From contig NZ_MTAZ01000019.1 in assembly GCF_002150785.1 (NCBI RefSeq), positions 124,001 to 188,000 of the forward strand: a stretch of DNA of 64,000 bases, written 5' to 3'. The notes under the pieces are model-generated. The model ran no database searches and was not told the DNA's origin. It saw only the letters and a list, made by a program, of their open reading frames with translations. The position numbers were made by a program, and so were the translations under genes. Position 1 is the stretch's first letter; each line of letters begins with the position of its first letter. The stretch is from Arenibacter amylolyticus. GTDB taxonomy: Bacteria; Bacteroidota; Bacteroidia; Flavobacteriales; Flavobacteriaceae. Positions 9,566-17,922 of the stretch are shown here, one piece after another.

Positions 9566-10318
9566 TTAATTAATTACTTCTGCTTTCTGAATGATGATGT
9601 TCTGGGAGGGCCAATCACCGTTGTCTACAGGTTGACGGTTTATTTCATCTACCACATCCATTCCCTCGATAACCCTACCAAAGGGGGTGTAATTGTTGTC
9701 TAGGTGGTAAGATCCCGGCTTGGTGACTACTATGAAAAATTCGTAGGGAGAGGCCAATTTATGGGGGTTATCCATATCACTGCTGGGCATAGATATGGTA
9801 CCTCTGTGGTGTTTATGCCCTTTTCTTGTGTCCGGGGGCAAGAGGTATCTTCCTATTTCCCCACGTTTTTTGGCGGTCTCCATATTATCGGCGTTGCCTC
9901 CTTGGATGATAAAATCCTTTACCACCCTGTGAAAGTAGGTGTTGTTGAAATAGCCGTTTTTGGTTAGATAAATAAAGTTGGCCTTGTGGTAGGGGACGTT
10001 ATCGTACAATTCTATGATGATATCCCCAAACCTAGTGGTTAGTTTAACGGTGTTTTCCGTTAGGGTCTTGTTGTATTCGTAGAAGAACTCAATGGCATTA
10101 TCTTCGGTGAGTTTAAAGGGTTCTTCCTCTTTTTCCACCTCTTTCACTACTTCTACTTCCCCTGTCTTTTTTTCGGCTTCGGTTTTAAGGGAGTCCAAGG
10201 AATCCGATTTAGTCTGTACCTGAGGGACCTCCTTATTTTTAGTGGATGGTTGATCCTTACAACCGATGATTAGAAGGATAAGAAATACGCTAAATAAGTG
10301 AAACGTTTTAAAAGTCAT
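9566..10318 (-). CDS. Cyclophilin-type peptidyl-prolyl isomerase lipoprotein
   Basis: A 250-residue protein with a lipoprotein signal peptide (lipobox ending IIGC, Cys20) and a charged low-complexity linker rich in Glu and Lys to about residue 70. The cyclophilin domain (about 90-250) has the recognisable FHRVVKDFIIQGGN and TISM/FFIV segments. Cyclophilins catalyse proline cis-trans isomerisation; the signal peptide puts this one in the periplasm or on a membrane surface. It is convergent with the TRIC gene and divergent from the NUDIX gene. Confidence 0.92.
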   Translation of the reverse strand: MTFKTFHLFSVFLILLIIGCKDQPSTKNKEVPQVQTKSDSLDSLKTEAEKKTGEVEVVKEVEKEEEPFKLTEDNAIEFFYEYNKTLTENTVKLTTRFGDIIIELYDNVPYHKANFIYLTKNGYFNNTYFHRVVKDFIIQGGNADNMETAKKRGEIGRYLLPPDTRKGHKHHRGTISMPSSDMDNPHKLASPYEFFIVVTKPGSYHLDNNYTPFGRVIEGMDVVDEINRQPVDNGDWPSQNIIIQKAEVIN

Positions 10319-10403
10319 AAACTTGGGTTATTTTTACTGGCTTCGCAAGAGGGAATACCTCATTTTAATTAATTTACGCGAAAAATACAAAAAAATAGAA
10401 ATT

Positions 10404-11045
10404 GTGAATTTCAAGGATTTTGCCGAGCGCATGTCAAAAATAGAAAATCTAGATTTACCTGGAAGTGCGTCCCATCATAAAATGGTTCCTTTGTTCAGGC
10501 AAAAGGAATTGGCAGCTAGGGCTACGGAAAAAAGAAATCCGAAGAAAGCAGCGGTAATGGCCTTGTTTTATCCGGATATGGGTAACAATACCAACCTATT
10601 GCTAATTCTCAGAAACACCTATCCAGGGATTCATAGCAACCAGATAGGTCTTCCAGGGGGAAAGGTAGAAGTTGGAGATAAAAGCCTCTTAGATACGGCC
10701 TTGAGGGAAACCAGGGAAGAGGTAGGGGCAGATCCTGCCAATATTAGGGTCATCAGGCATTTGACAGATATTTTTATTCCCCCCAGTAATTTTGAGGTGA
10801 CCCCTTATTTGGGACTATACCAAAAAGAACGCCCATTTTTGTTACAGGAGGAGGAAGTGGCCGAATTGGTTGAGGTTCCCTTGTACGAATTTATGGATGA
10901 CAGAAAAATAATCTATCAAAAATTAACCACTTCCTACGCGAAAAATGTGGAAGTACCTGCCTTTAAATTAAAGGGTTACACGGTTTGGGGAGCCACTGCT
11001 ATGATGTTAAGTGAAATTAAGGAACTATTTAAACAAGTGCTATAA
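10404..11045 (+). CDS. CoA pyrophosphatase-type NUDIX hydrolase
   Basis: A NUDIX hydrolase of about 213 residues. The box has GGKVEVGD then ALRETREEVG, and the LPGGKVE context is typical of the NudL/CoA-diphosphatase group, which splits CoA into 4'-phosphopantetheine and 3',5'-ADP. I place the start at GTG 10404, giving (V)NFKDFAERM, because relatives begin just before this helix. An upstream ATG at 10323 would add 27 residues of low-similarity sequence and would collide with the divergent cyclophilin promoter. It is followed by the acyltransferase gene after 39 bases. Confidence 0.85.
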   Translation: MNFKDFAERMSKIENLDLPGSASHHKMVPLFRQKELAARATEKRNPKKAAVMALFYPDMGNNTNLLLILRNTYPGIHSNQIGLPGGKVEVGDKSLLDTALRETREEVGADPANIRVIRHLTDIFIPPSNFEVTPYLGLYQKERPFLLQEEEVAELVEVPLYEFMDDRKIIYQKLTTSYAKNVEVPAFKLKGYTVWGATAMMLSEIKELFKQVL

Positions 11046-11058
11046 AGCACTTATTTTG

Positions 11059-11066
11059 TAATTTTG
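11059..11066 (+). promoter_or_regulatory. Candidate -7 box of the acyltransferase gene
   Basis: TAATTTTG matches the Bacteroidota TAnnTTTG element and lies 18 bases before the ATG at 11085. No good -33 TTG is seen at the right distance, so read-through from the NUDIX gene is also possible. Confidence 0.35.
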
Positions 11067-11084
11067 AAAATTAACCAATAAAAT

Positions 11085-11888
11085 ATGGGCTTGTTTAAGA
11101 AAAATCCCTTTGGACATAATTTGTTTATTAAAAAATGGCTAATCCGCATCTTGGCGGTCATTACCCATAAACGATATAGAGGGTTTAACACCCTGGAAAT
11201 AGAGGGATCCGAGATTATTCGTAATCTCCCCGATAGGAACGTTCTTTTTGTAAGTAATCACCAGACGTATTTTGCGGATGTGGTAGCTATGTTCCATGTT
11301 TTTAATGCCAGTTTAAGTGGTAGGGAAGATTCCATAAAAAATCTGGGGTACATTTGGCAGCCCAAACTAAATATGTATTACGTGGCTGCCGCAGAGACCA
11401 TGAAAAAAAACCTGTTAACCAAGGTGATGGCCTATGCAGGCTCTGTTAGTGTAGAGCGTACTTGGAGGGCCGAAGGAAAAGAGGTAAAGCGCCAAGTGAA
11501 AATGAGCGATATTTCCAATATTGGAAAAGCCTTGGACGATGGTTGGGTAATTACTTTTCCCCAAGGAACCACTACGCCTTGGAAACCATTGCGTAAGGGT
11601 ACCTCCCATATAATTAAAAAATATAAACCCGTTGTGGTACCGGTGGTAATAGACGGATTTAGGAGGTCTTTTGACAAAAAAGGACTTCGGGTAAAAAAGA
11701 AAGGGATTTTACAATCCATGGTTATTAAAGAACCCTTGGATATCGATTACGACAACGAATCCTTCGATTCCATCATAGAAAAATTGGAGTATGCCATAGA
11801 ACAGCATCCTTCCTTTTTAAAGGTGCTCTCCAAAAAAGAATTAATGGCCATTGAAGAGGAGAATAAACAGCGAAAATTTAGAGTCTAA
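11085..11888 (+). CDS. 1-acyl-sn-glycerol-3-phosphate acyltransferase-like protein
   Basis: A 267-residue PlsC-family acyltransferase. The catalytic region reads SNHQTYFAD (near residues 63-71), and the substrate-binding motif reads FPQGTTTPWK where most PlsC proteins have FPEGTRS. It should transfer an acyl chain to lysophosphatidate or a similar lysolipid at the inner membrane. The histidine and aspartate of the first motif are separated by five residues rather than the usual four (HX4D), which I recall as a shared feature of this flavobacterial subgroup. The substrate is not certain. Confidence 0.85.
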   Translation: MGLFKKNPFGHNLFIKKWLIRILAVITHKRYRGFNTLEIEGSEIIRNLPDRNVLFVSNHQTYFADVVAMFHVFNASLSGREDSIKNLGYIWQPKLNMYYVAAAETMKKNLLTKVMAYAGSVSVERTWRAEGKEVKRQVKMSDISNIGKALDDGWVITFPQGTTTPWKPLRKGTSHIIKKYKPVVVPVVIDGFRRSFDKKGLRVKKKGILQSMVIKEPLDIDYDNESFDSIIEKLEYAIEQHPSFLKVLSKKELMAIEEENKQRKFRV

Positions 11889-12535
11889 ACTTCCATCTCT
11901 TTAAGCTCCTTATAGTTTTTGTTCAGTTTTTTTATCAATAGTCCGTAGAGTAAAAAATAGATACATCCCATAGCAGCGGTAACAATCACCCCTAATACTA
12001 TTACCGTAGCCATCATGGTGATCTTTAGTTTGGCGGGATCTACTTGCTCCATAGAGTTGTCATAACCCATTGCTGCCATAGGGTCGTCGCTGAGGTATAA
12101 ACCGGCGGCCATAACCAAAAATGAAATGAAAATTAAGGACAGGCAAAAAATGACATAGTATTTTACCGTCTTTCTTGTTTTTAAAATATTGGATAATAGT
12201 AGTTTGGCATTGTCCAAAGTAGATATTTCCTTATACCTTCTATAAAATTGATATATAAAAAAGAGGACTACGGAGTATTGAACGATACTGGATATCACCA
12301 AAAAGTTTCCTAATCCCAAATCCCGCCAAATTGCCAAGGTCTTGGACATGGACGGGGTTAGGTAAAGAAGGTGGGGAATTAGGAATTCCAATATGCTGAT
12401 GATAAAGATCCACTTTACGATGGAGGAAGATTTTTTCCAGATCATCTTATAGATTTCATCGTAGCCTAATTGTGGCATTTGATCCCCTCTCTTTTTCCAA
12501 TCTTTTTTTAGTAGTTCTAGTTCGTCCATTATCAT
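11885..12535 (-). CDS. Membrane protein paired with an ECF sigma factor
   Basis: A 216-residue protein with four hydrophobic segments (near residues 40-60, 75-98, 130-152 and 180-202) and a cytoplasmic N-terminal region. It begins at the base where the sigma factor gene ends (1-base overlap), so the two are co-expressed. Position suggests an anti-sigma or signal-sensing partner, but no zinc-binding anti-sigma domain is visible. Its end overlaps the convergent acyltransferase gene by 4 bases. Confidence 0.75.
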   Translation of the reverse strand: MIMDELELLKKDWKKRGDQMPQLGYDEIYKMIWKKSSSIVKWIFIISILEFLIPHLLYLTPSMSKTLAIWRDLGLGNFLVISSIVQYSVVLFFIYQFYRRYKEISTLDNAKLLLSNILKTRKTVKYYVIFCLSLIFISFLVMAAGLYLSDDPMAAMGYDNSMEQVDPAKLKITMMATVIVLGVIVTAAMGCIYFLLYGLLIKKLNKNYKELKEMEV

Positions 12536-13029
12536 TAGGGGTTTAAGATTGTGCGTAATTTGTTTTTAATCCTATTCATTTTTACCCGTGCATTTACCTC
12601 GGTAATACCTAGCGTATCTGCAATTTCTGTGTAGTTCTTTTCTTCTAAATAGAGGAATACAAGGGCTTTGTCTATATCGCCCAATTGTTTTACCGCATTG
12701 TACATCAGTTTTAGTTGCTGTTCTTCCGTAGGATCGTACTCATCTGCACTAATTTTAAAGATTACCGATTCGTAGTCTTGAGTGCGTATGTTTTTCTTGG
12801 ATTTTCTATATAGGGTAATTGCAGTATTCAGCGCTACCCTATACATCCATGTACTAAACTTGGAGTCGCCCCTAAACTTTGGATAGGCCTTCCATAATTG
12901 AATCGTTATCTCCTGAAAAAGGTCTTTATGGGAGTCACGATCATTGGTATACAAAGTACATACCTTATGTACTATGTTCTGATTTTTCTCTAATTCCGTT
13001 ACAAACTGATGCTCCAGGTCTTTGGTCAC
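12535..13029 (-). CDS. ECF-type RNA polymerase sigma factor
   Basis: A 164-residue sigma factor. Region 2 covers about residues 20-85 (DLFQEITIQLWKAYPKFRGD, then FSTWMYRVALNTAI), and region 4 covers about 110-160, with the helix-turn-helix around YTEIADTLGITEVNARVKM. No extra C-terminal domain is present. The start codon is GTG at 13029. It should direct RNA polymerase to a small regulon under control of the membrane protein encoded immediately downstream. Confidence 0.9.
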   Translation of the reverse strand: MTKDLEHQFVTELEKNQNIVHKVCTLYTNDRDSHKDLFQEITIQLWKAYPKFRGDSKFSTWMYRVALNTAITLYRKSKKNIRTQDYESVIFKISADEYDPTEEQQLKLMYNAVKQLGDIDKALVFLYLEEKNYTEIADTLGITEVNARVKMNRIKNKLRTILNP

Positions 13030-13475
13030 TTCACATTTTTAGTTGGTAGTCTACTATTGGTAGTGCAAAATAGGTTTTTGTTACAACCAAGTACTACAAT
13101 AATTTATACTGTTTTATAATTATGGGGATCTCTTTCCAAAGTTCGATTAATTATAGCTATCTTCTCCTAACATTGGCAAGGTGCATGCTATTAGGATATT
13201 TCCATAGCATCGGTTTTTCGGGGATTTTTCCGAAACTACTTGTATTACCCTTAGACAAAGGTAGAAAAGTCTTACGTTTTTTTCCATAAGCAGTACGTTT
13301 TCCCATTTTGTTTCCATAAGGTTGCTAAGGTGGATAAAAACCAAATGATGATAGAGAACTTCTAGCATCTCGCTTTTGGTAGGGTGGAGCGTGCTGGGGA
13401 ATGGAAGGAATAATAATGGAAACTTGTTATTCTCAGCTATTTCAGAAACCTTTATTTTTTTGCATATTTGGTAAT
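13030..13475. other. Divergent intergenic region between sigma factor and NDH-2 genes
   Basis: About 445 bases with no convincing gene. It must hold the promoters of the minus-strand sigma factor and the plus-strand dehydrogenase. A minus-strand ORF of 115 codons (13147-13494) lies here, but it has no recognisable domain and runs past the dehydrogenase start, so I do not call it a gene. No tRNA or repeat was seen. Confidence 0.45.
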
Positions 13476-14795
13476 ATGAATATTCCGAAATCAAATTTTC
13501 CGAGAATTATTATTATTGGTGGTGGTTTTGCAGGAATCTCCATTGCAAAAAAACTAAGCGGGAAAGAGGTGCAGGTAGTATTGTTAGACAAGCATAACTA
13601 CCACTGTTTTCAACCCCTGTTGTACCAAGTATCCACAGGGGGATTAGAGCCCGATTCTATTGCCTACCCCATTCGGAAAATACTAAAGGACTTTCCCAAT
13701 TTCTTTTTTAGACTCGCAAATGTAGAAGAGGTTCTTGCTGCTGATAATAAAGTTAGGACCAATATAGGGGAGCTGGAATACGATTATTTGGTGGTGGCCA
13801 CTGGTTCCGAAACCAATTACTACGGAAACAAAGGGATAGAAACCAATAGTATGGCAATGAAAACCATACCTCAGTCCCTTAATTTACGAAGTTTGATATT
13901 GGAGAATTTTGAACAGGCACTGCTTACGGATGAGCTTCACGAAAGGGACGCCCTAATGAATTTTGTAATCGTAGGTGCCGGACCCACAGGGGTGGAACTA
14001 GCAGGAGCTTTGGCGGAGATTAAAAAGGGGATTCTTCCAAAGGACTATCCCGACTTGGATACCAGGAGGGTGCAAATTAACCTGATACAATCGGGAGATA
14101 GGATTCTAAAGGAGATGAGTGAGAAAGCCTCCGAGAAAGCCGAAGAGTTTCTGGAGTCACTTGGCGTTCAGATATGGAAAAATATGCGGGTCACCAGTTA
14201 TGATGGAAAAACGGTTACCACTAATACTGATGATACTTTTGACACCGCAGCTATGATCTGGGCAGCGGGAGTAAAGGGGGTACGTATAAAGGGTTTGGAT
14301 GCCAAAAGGGTGCTTGCTCCTGGGGGTAGATTGGTAGTAAACCAGTACAATCAGGTGAAAGGATATGCCAATGTTTTTGCCATAGGGGATGTGGCCTGTA
14401 TGCAAGAGGAGAATACCCCGTTTGGCCATCCAATGATGGCGCAGCCAGCTATACAACAGGGGAAAAATCTTGGAGATAACTTGGTGCGACTCCTAGAAAA
14501 GAAACCATTGCGTCCCTTTGTATATAAGGATAAGGGGAAAATGGCCACCATTGGTAGGAATAAGGCCGTGGTAGATTTGAAGAAGTTTAAGTTTCAGGGA
14601 GTTTTTGCTTGGTTCGTTTGGATGTATGTACATCTGTTTTTCCTAATTGGTTTTAGAAACAGAGCCGTGGTGTTTATAAATTGGGTGTATAATTATGTGC
14701 GTTTTGATAGGGAAGCGCGACTAATTATTAGGCCGTTCAATAGAAATTATGATGCCTTTAAAGAAGAGGGAGAGCACCGACTTCCCAAGGATTGA
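13476..14795 (+). CDS. Type II NADH dehydrogenase (NDH-2)
   Basis: An FAD-dependent oxidoreductase of 439 residues from the ATG at 13476 (MNIPKSN). A longer reading from 13401 adds 25 residues that do not resemble the family. The first Rossmann motif is IIIIGGGFAGISIAK (FAD) and the second is VIVGAGPTGVELAGAL (NADH); the AIGDVA motif binds the flavin. The C terminus has hydrophobic, membrane-associating segments (VWMYVHLFFLIGF). NDH-2 passes electrons from NADH to quinone without pumping protons. It is convergent with xerD. Confidence 0.92.
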   Translation: MNIPKSNFPRIIIIGGGFAGISIAKKLSGKEVQVVLLDKHNYHCFQPLLYQVSTGGLEPDSIAYPIRKILKDFPNFFFRLANVEEVLAADNKVRTNIGELEYDYLVVATGSETNYYGNKGIETNSMAMKTIPQSLNLRSLILENFEQALLTDELHERDALMNFVIVGAGPTGVELAGALAEIKKGILPKDYPDLDTRRVQINLIQSGDRILKEMSEKASEKAEEFLESLGVQIWKNMRVTSYDGKTVTTNTDDTFDTAAMIWAAGVKGVRIKGLDAKRVLAPGGRLVVNQYNQVKGYANVFAIGDVACMQEENTPFGHPMMAQPAIQQGKNLGDNLVRLLEKKPLRPFVYKDKGKMATIGRNKAVVDLKKFKFQGVFAWFVWMYVHLFFLIGFRNRAVVFINWVYNYVRFDREARLIIRPFNRNYDAFKEEGEHRLPKD

Positions 14796-14836
14796 AATTG
14801 CCTTGTTTTGGGCAAGATCTCCTTATTGATGCAAGT

Positions 14837-15757
14837 TTACAGGCTTTCTTCCTCCCTGGTTGTTTTCCGTGGATGGTACTTCTCCATTACATCTCCTAAA
14901 TGCACCCTGTCTAAATGCATATAAACCTCAGTAGTAGTAATACTCTCGTGTCCCAACATTTGCTGTATGGCTCTTAGGTCGGCCCCATTTTTTAATAAAT
15001 GTGTGGCAAAAGAGTGCCTAAAGGTATGCGGACTAATGGTTTTCTTTAAGCCAATGGCATGGGCAAGCTGTTTTACGATGGTGAATATCATGGCGCGGGT
15101 TAGTTGGTGCCCCCTTCTGTTTAAAAACAAAATGTCTTCAGAACCTTTTTGTATTGGCATGTGTACCCGTACTTCCTTTCGGTATATGTTGATGTATTTT
15201 TTGTTGATTTTACTGATAGGCACAAATCGTTCTTTGTCGCCTTTTCCCACCACCTTTATAAAGTCTTCCTCAAAATAAAGGTCAGACAATCGTAATTCCA
15301 ATAATTCTGACACCCTTAGACCACATCCGTAAAGGGTTTCTAATATGGCCCTGTTGCGTTCACCTTCGGGTTTGGAAAGGTCAATGGCTGCAATTAAACT
15401 ATTGATTTCCTCCTCGGATAGGGTATCTGGTAATTTGCGTCCTACTTTGGGCGACTCTATAAGTTCCATGGGATTGTCTTCCCTATAATCTTCAAAAACT
15501 AAATAGTTGAAGAAACTTTTTAGTCCAGAAATAGTCCTAGCCTGCGATCGGGGATTAACCTGCTGCGCCAATTCGTAAATAAAGCGTTGTAAGGTGGATT
15601 TTGAAATGTAGATGGGACTTTCATTTATATTTCTAGATTCTAAAAACTGCACCAATTTTTCTAAATCTAACGCATAACTGCTGATGGAGTTTTTAGATAG
15701 TCCTCGTTCTATATTTAGGTAATGCTGATAATCGTGTATGGCATGCTTCCAATTCAT
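14837..15757 (-). CDS. xerD: Tyrosine recombinase XerD
   Basis: A 306-residue site-specific recombinase. The N-terminal SAM-like core-binding domain covers about residues 1-95. The catalytic set is complete: Arg148 (CGLRVSEL), Lys172 (VGKGDKER), His244 and Arg247 (HTFRHSF), His270 (LGHES) and Tyr279 (TTEVYMHL). Length and arrangement fit XerD, which with XerC resolves chromosome dimers at dif near FtsK. It lies divergent to the aroQ region, an order I recall from other flavobacteria, and no integrase-type cargo is nearby, so it is housekeeping rather than mobile. Confidence 0.93.
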   Translation of the reverse strand: MNWKHAIHDYQHYLNIERGLSKNSISSYALDLEKLVQFLESRNINESPIYISKSTLQRFIYELAQQVNPRSQARTISGLKSFFNYLVFEDYREDNPMELIESPKVGRKLPDTLSEEEINSLIAAIDLSKPEGERNRAILETLYGCGLRVSELLELRLSDLYFEEDFIKVVGKGDKERFVPISKINKKYINIYRKEVRVHMPIQKGSEDILFLNRRGHQLTRAMIFTIVKQLAHAIGLKKTISPHTFRHSFATHLLKNGADLRAIQQMLGHESITTTEVYMHLDRVHLGDVMEKYHPRKTTREEESL

Positions 15758-15910
15758 AGGTTAAAGATAAAACGGATTTTGAAACTCCTTGTCCTTACTG
15801 CTCCATTTGTTTAAAACGCAGGTTAAATCTTACTTTTCTTAAGTATTTTATTGATATTTATAATATACGCAGAATACTTCCGTTTTCTTAATTAACGAAA
15901 ATTTCTAATT

Positions 15911-16417
15911 ATGAAAAGAATGTTTCTAGTGGCCGTTATGGCATTGTTTGGGTTTAGTGTACACGCTTAGGAAGGTTTTAAGGCAGGAGCACACCTTGGA
16001 TTACCTGTAGGGGATGCAGCAGATTTCTCTAGCTTTAGTATCGGTTTAGATGTAGCCTATTATTGGGAGGTTGCCGACAGTTTTGTGGCTGGTGTTGCCT
16101 CAGGATTTACCAATGCATTTGGGAAAAGTACTACGTTTACTACTGGAGGAAGCTCTATGACCGTAGACTTTGATGATGTTCAATTTCTGCCTGTGGCGGC
16201 TTCTGGACGCTTTTTGGCCGGGGATAGTTTTTCTTTCGGTGCCGATCTTGGGTATGCCATAGGGATAAAGGAAGGGATGGACGGAGGATTCTACTACCGT
16301 CCCTTGGTAGGTTACAGTGTTGGATCTGCTATGGAGCTAAACTTTTCTTATACTGGAATTAGCTTGGATGGTATGAATTGGTCTACCCTTACGCTAGGGG
16401 TATTGTTTACCCTTTAA
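15911..16417 (+). pseudogene. Outer-membrane beta-barrel protein gene broken by an amber codon
   Basis: From ATG 15911 the sequence encodes a signal peptide (MKRMFLVAVMALFGFSVHA), then a TAG at 15968-15970 exactly where signal peptidase would cut and where relatives would have Gln (CAG). The frame then stays open for about 148 residues to TAA 16415-16417. The mature part has alternating hydrophobic/polar strands and glycine-rich turns typical of a small porin-like barrel and ends LGVLFTL. A single C-to-T change explains the break, and no other lesion is seen, so the event is recent or the base call is wrong. Confidence 0.8.
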
Positions 16418-16437
16418 TTTAATATAACTTTCAAGAA

Positions 16438-16472
16438 AGAGGATTAAAGAATACTTTTAGTCCTCTTTTTTT
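16438..16472 (+). terminator. Rho-independent terminator after the porin-like gene
   Basis: An 11-bp stem (AGAGGATTAAA at 16438-16448 with TTTAGTCCTCT at 16456-16466, one T-G pair) and a 7-base loop are followed by a run of seven T. It ends the outer-membrane protein transcript 29 bases before aroQ, so aroQ needs its own promoter or read-through. Confidence 0.8.
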
Positions 16473-16500
16473 ATGCCCTACATTTACCTATTTTTATCCC

Positions 16501-16923
16501 ATGAAGATAATTATTATAAACGGTCCCAATCTTAATCTTTTGGGGAAAAGGGAGCCTGAAGTCTATGGCAAAACCACTTTTGAGGAATATTTTTCTGAAC
16601 TACAATTTAAGTTTAAAGATGTGCAATTGGAGTATTACCAGTCCAATATTGAAGGGGAGCTAATTTCCAAGCTGCACGAATGTGGTTTTGAGGGGTACAA
16701 AGGAATTATTCTCAATGCCGGGGCCTACACCCATACTTCTATAGGGATAGGCGATGCCATTAAGGGAATAGAAACCCCTGTAGTGGAGGTGCATATCAGC
16801 AATACCTTTAATCGTGAAGAATTTAGGCATGTATCCTATATCTCTCCGGTTGCGGAAGGAGTGATCCTTGGGTTTGGACTTAAAGGGTACGATTTGGCTA
16901 TAGAGAGCTTTTTGCAGAAGTAA
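16501..16923 (+). CDS. aroQ: Type II 3-dehydroquinate dehydratase
   Basis: A 140-residue enzyme of the AroQ family, which dehydrates 3-dehydroquinate to 3-dehydroshikimate in the shikimate pathway. The signature ING-PNLNLLGKREPEVYG is complete with the catalytic Tyr22, and His98 lies in EVHISN; NAGAYTHTS is the substrate-binding loop. Length is normal for the dodecameric type II enzyme. The start ATG at 16501 leaves only a short gap after the upstream terminator. The 3' end abuts an 8-bp repeat array. Confidence 0.96.
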   Translation: MKIIIINGPNLNLLGKREPEVYGKTTFEEYFSELQFKFKDVQLEYYQSNIEGELISKLHECGFEGYKGIILNAGAYTHTSIGIGDAIKGIETPVVEVHISNTFNREEFRHVSYISPVAEGVILGFGLKGYDLAIESFLQK

Positions 16924-16941
16924 GGGGGTTAATTTGGAAAT

Positions 16942-17133
16942 GTGCCAATGTACCAGTGTACCAATGTACCAGTGTACCAATGAACCAATTTACCAATGTA
17001 CCGATTTACCAATGAGGAAATGTAGCAATGGGTTTCATTTGGAGATTTGCTAATGTGTTTATTAGGAAATGGGGAAGGGAATAATGTAACAATTTACCAA
17101 TGAACCAATGTAGCAATGAACTAATGTAGCAAT
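16942..17133. repeat. Imperfect 8-bp tandem repeat array
   Basis: Beginning 19 bases after the aroQ stop, eleven 8-base units run in register from 16942 to 17029. The commonest form is GTACCAAT, with variants such as GTACCAGT, TTACCAAT, GAACCAAT and GTAGCAAT. A second block of six units covers 17086-17133, and the bases between are a decayed version. No gene is plausible here. It has the character of a slippage-generated minisatellite. Confidence 0.8.
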
Positions 17134-17512
17134 GGGTGGTTTGACCCTTATAAAACAAGCTTTTACGTTCTTGTAGGTATCTTGAAAACGCAACGAATAG
17201 AAGAAGGCAGCGTTTAGAGGGTAGAAAGACTTAGCAAAAAGGACCTGCCAGCCGTTAGGAGGTATAATGGAAAGAGCGCCCCGCTAGGGGAATGACCATC
17301 AAAAGTTCAAGGTTTAAGTAGCTAGCTCGGCCGGACTAATCCGAATTTAAAGATAAGCTAATAGCTTATTGCCTACAGCCTAAAGCGGCATTTGGTCCAT
17401 ACAAAAATTGACGGTAATATCGCTACACTGGATACTAAACAAAATCGCTAAATTGCCTAGGAATAAAATGCCAGAGTTAAGTGGTCAACCTATATCAGGG
17501 ACGTATAACTTA
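17134..17512. other. Intergenic stretch, no gene recognised
   Basis: About 380 bases between the repeat array and the DUF3817 gene. I found no open frame with domain similarity, no tRNA and no terminator-like hairpin. The segment near 17480-17510 (GTGGTCAACCTATATCAG) looks vaguely like an insertion-sequence end, but no partner end or transposase is present. Confidence 0.4.
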
Positions 17513-17803
17513 CTACCCAGCAGCCATCATTGGCTTTAGGTACTTCTTGTCCACGTAAAAGGTCCCAAAGGGAAGTAAAGACGCAATAAAAAAGATAGAA
17601 AACATTTTAAAACCCCATTTTCGCTCCATGGTGAGCAATACGGCCAAGGCTACATAGGCAATAAAAAGAAAGCCATGCGCGTAGCCAATATAAATGTTTG
17701 GTTCTGGCATTTGCGCCAAATATTTCAATGGCATACCCAAACCAAAAAGCATTAAATAGGAAACTCCTTCAAGAATAGCGGTAATACTAAAAGCTTTTAA
17801 CAT
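17513..17803 (-). CDS. DUF3817 domain membrane protein
   Basis: A 96-residue protein with three hydrophobic segments, containing the DUF3817 pattern (EGVSYLMLFGLGMPLKY near residues 12-28 and YAHGFLFIAYVALA near 42-55). Proteins of this size and pattern are widespread small inner-membrane proteins of unknown function, found across Bacteroidota and Actinobacteria. It is a single minus-strand gene downstream of lpdA, with a 10-bp inverted repeat between them. Confidence 0.88.
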   Translation of the reverse strand: MLKAFSITAILEGVSYLMLFGLGMPLKYLAQMPEPNIYIGYAHGFLFIAYVALAVLLTMERKWGFKMFSIFFIASLLPFGTFYVDKKYLKPMMAAG

Positions 17804-17852
17804 CTCAATTTATTTTTATTGAACCCTGCTGGTCCATTGGTGTATTATAGAT

Positions 17853-17884
17853 GGCCCTGACAAGCTTAGAAACCTGTCAGGGCC
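17853..17884. other. Perfect 10-bp inverted repeat after lpdA
   Basis: GGCCCTGACA at 17853-17862 is the exact complement of TGTCAGGGCC at 17875-17884, with a 12-base loop. It lies 39 bases beyond the lpdA stop but has no T run on either strand, so it may be an mRNA 3'-end stabilising hairpin or a weak terminator. Confidence 0.5.
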
Positions 17885-17922
17885 AAAATGGGCAAAGGAA
17901 ATCAACTTCCTTCGCGTTAATT

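Noticed and set aside
13147-13494. 115-codon minus-strand ORF before the NDH-2 gene
   Set aside because: No domain or signal, runs past the NDH-2 start, and hydrophobic residues are not in a membrane-helix pattern.
14837-15757. XerD as an integrase of a mobile element
   Set aside because: Length, motifs and neighbours fit housekeeping XerD; no attachment repeats or cargo genes were seen.
16660-16980. 106-codon minus-strand ORF over aroQ and the repeats
   Set aside because: It is antisense to aroQ and its start lies in the 8-bp repeats; a shadow of the real gene.
16942-17133. Repeat array as a CRISPR
   Set aside because: Units are 8 bases, contiguous and imperfect, with no spacers and no cas genes.
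17479-17510. Insertion-sequence end
   Set aside because: No matching inverted copy, no transposase and no target duplication; left only as a low-interest note.
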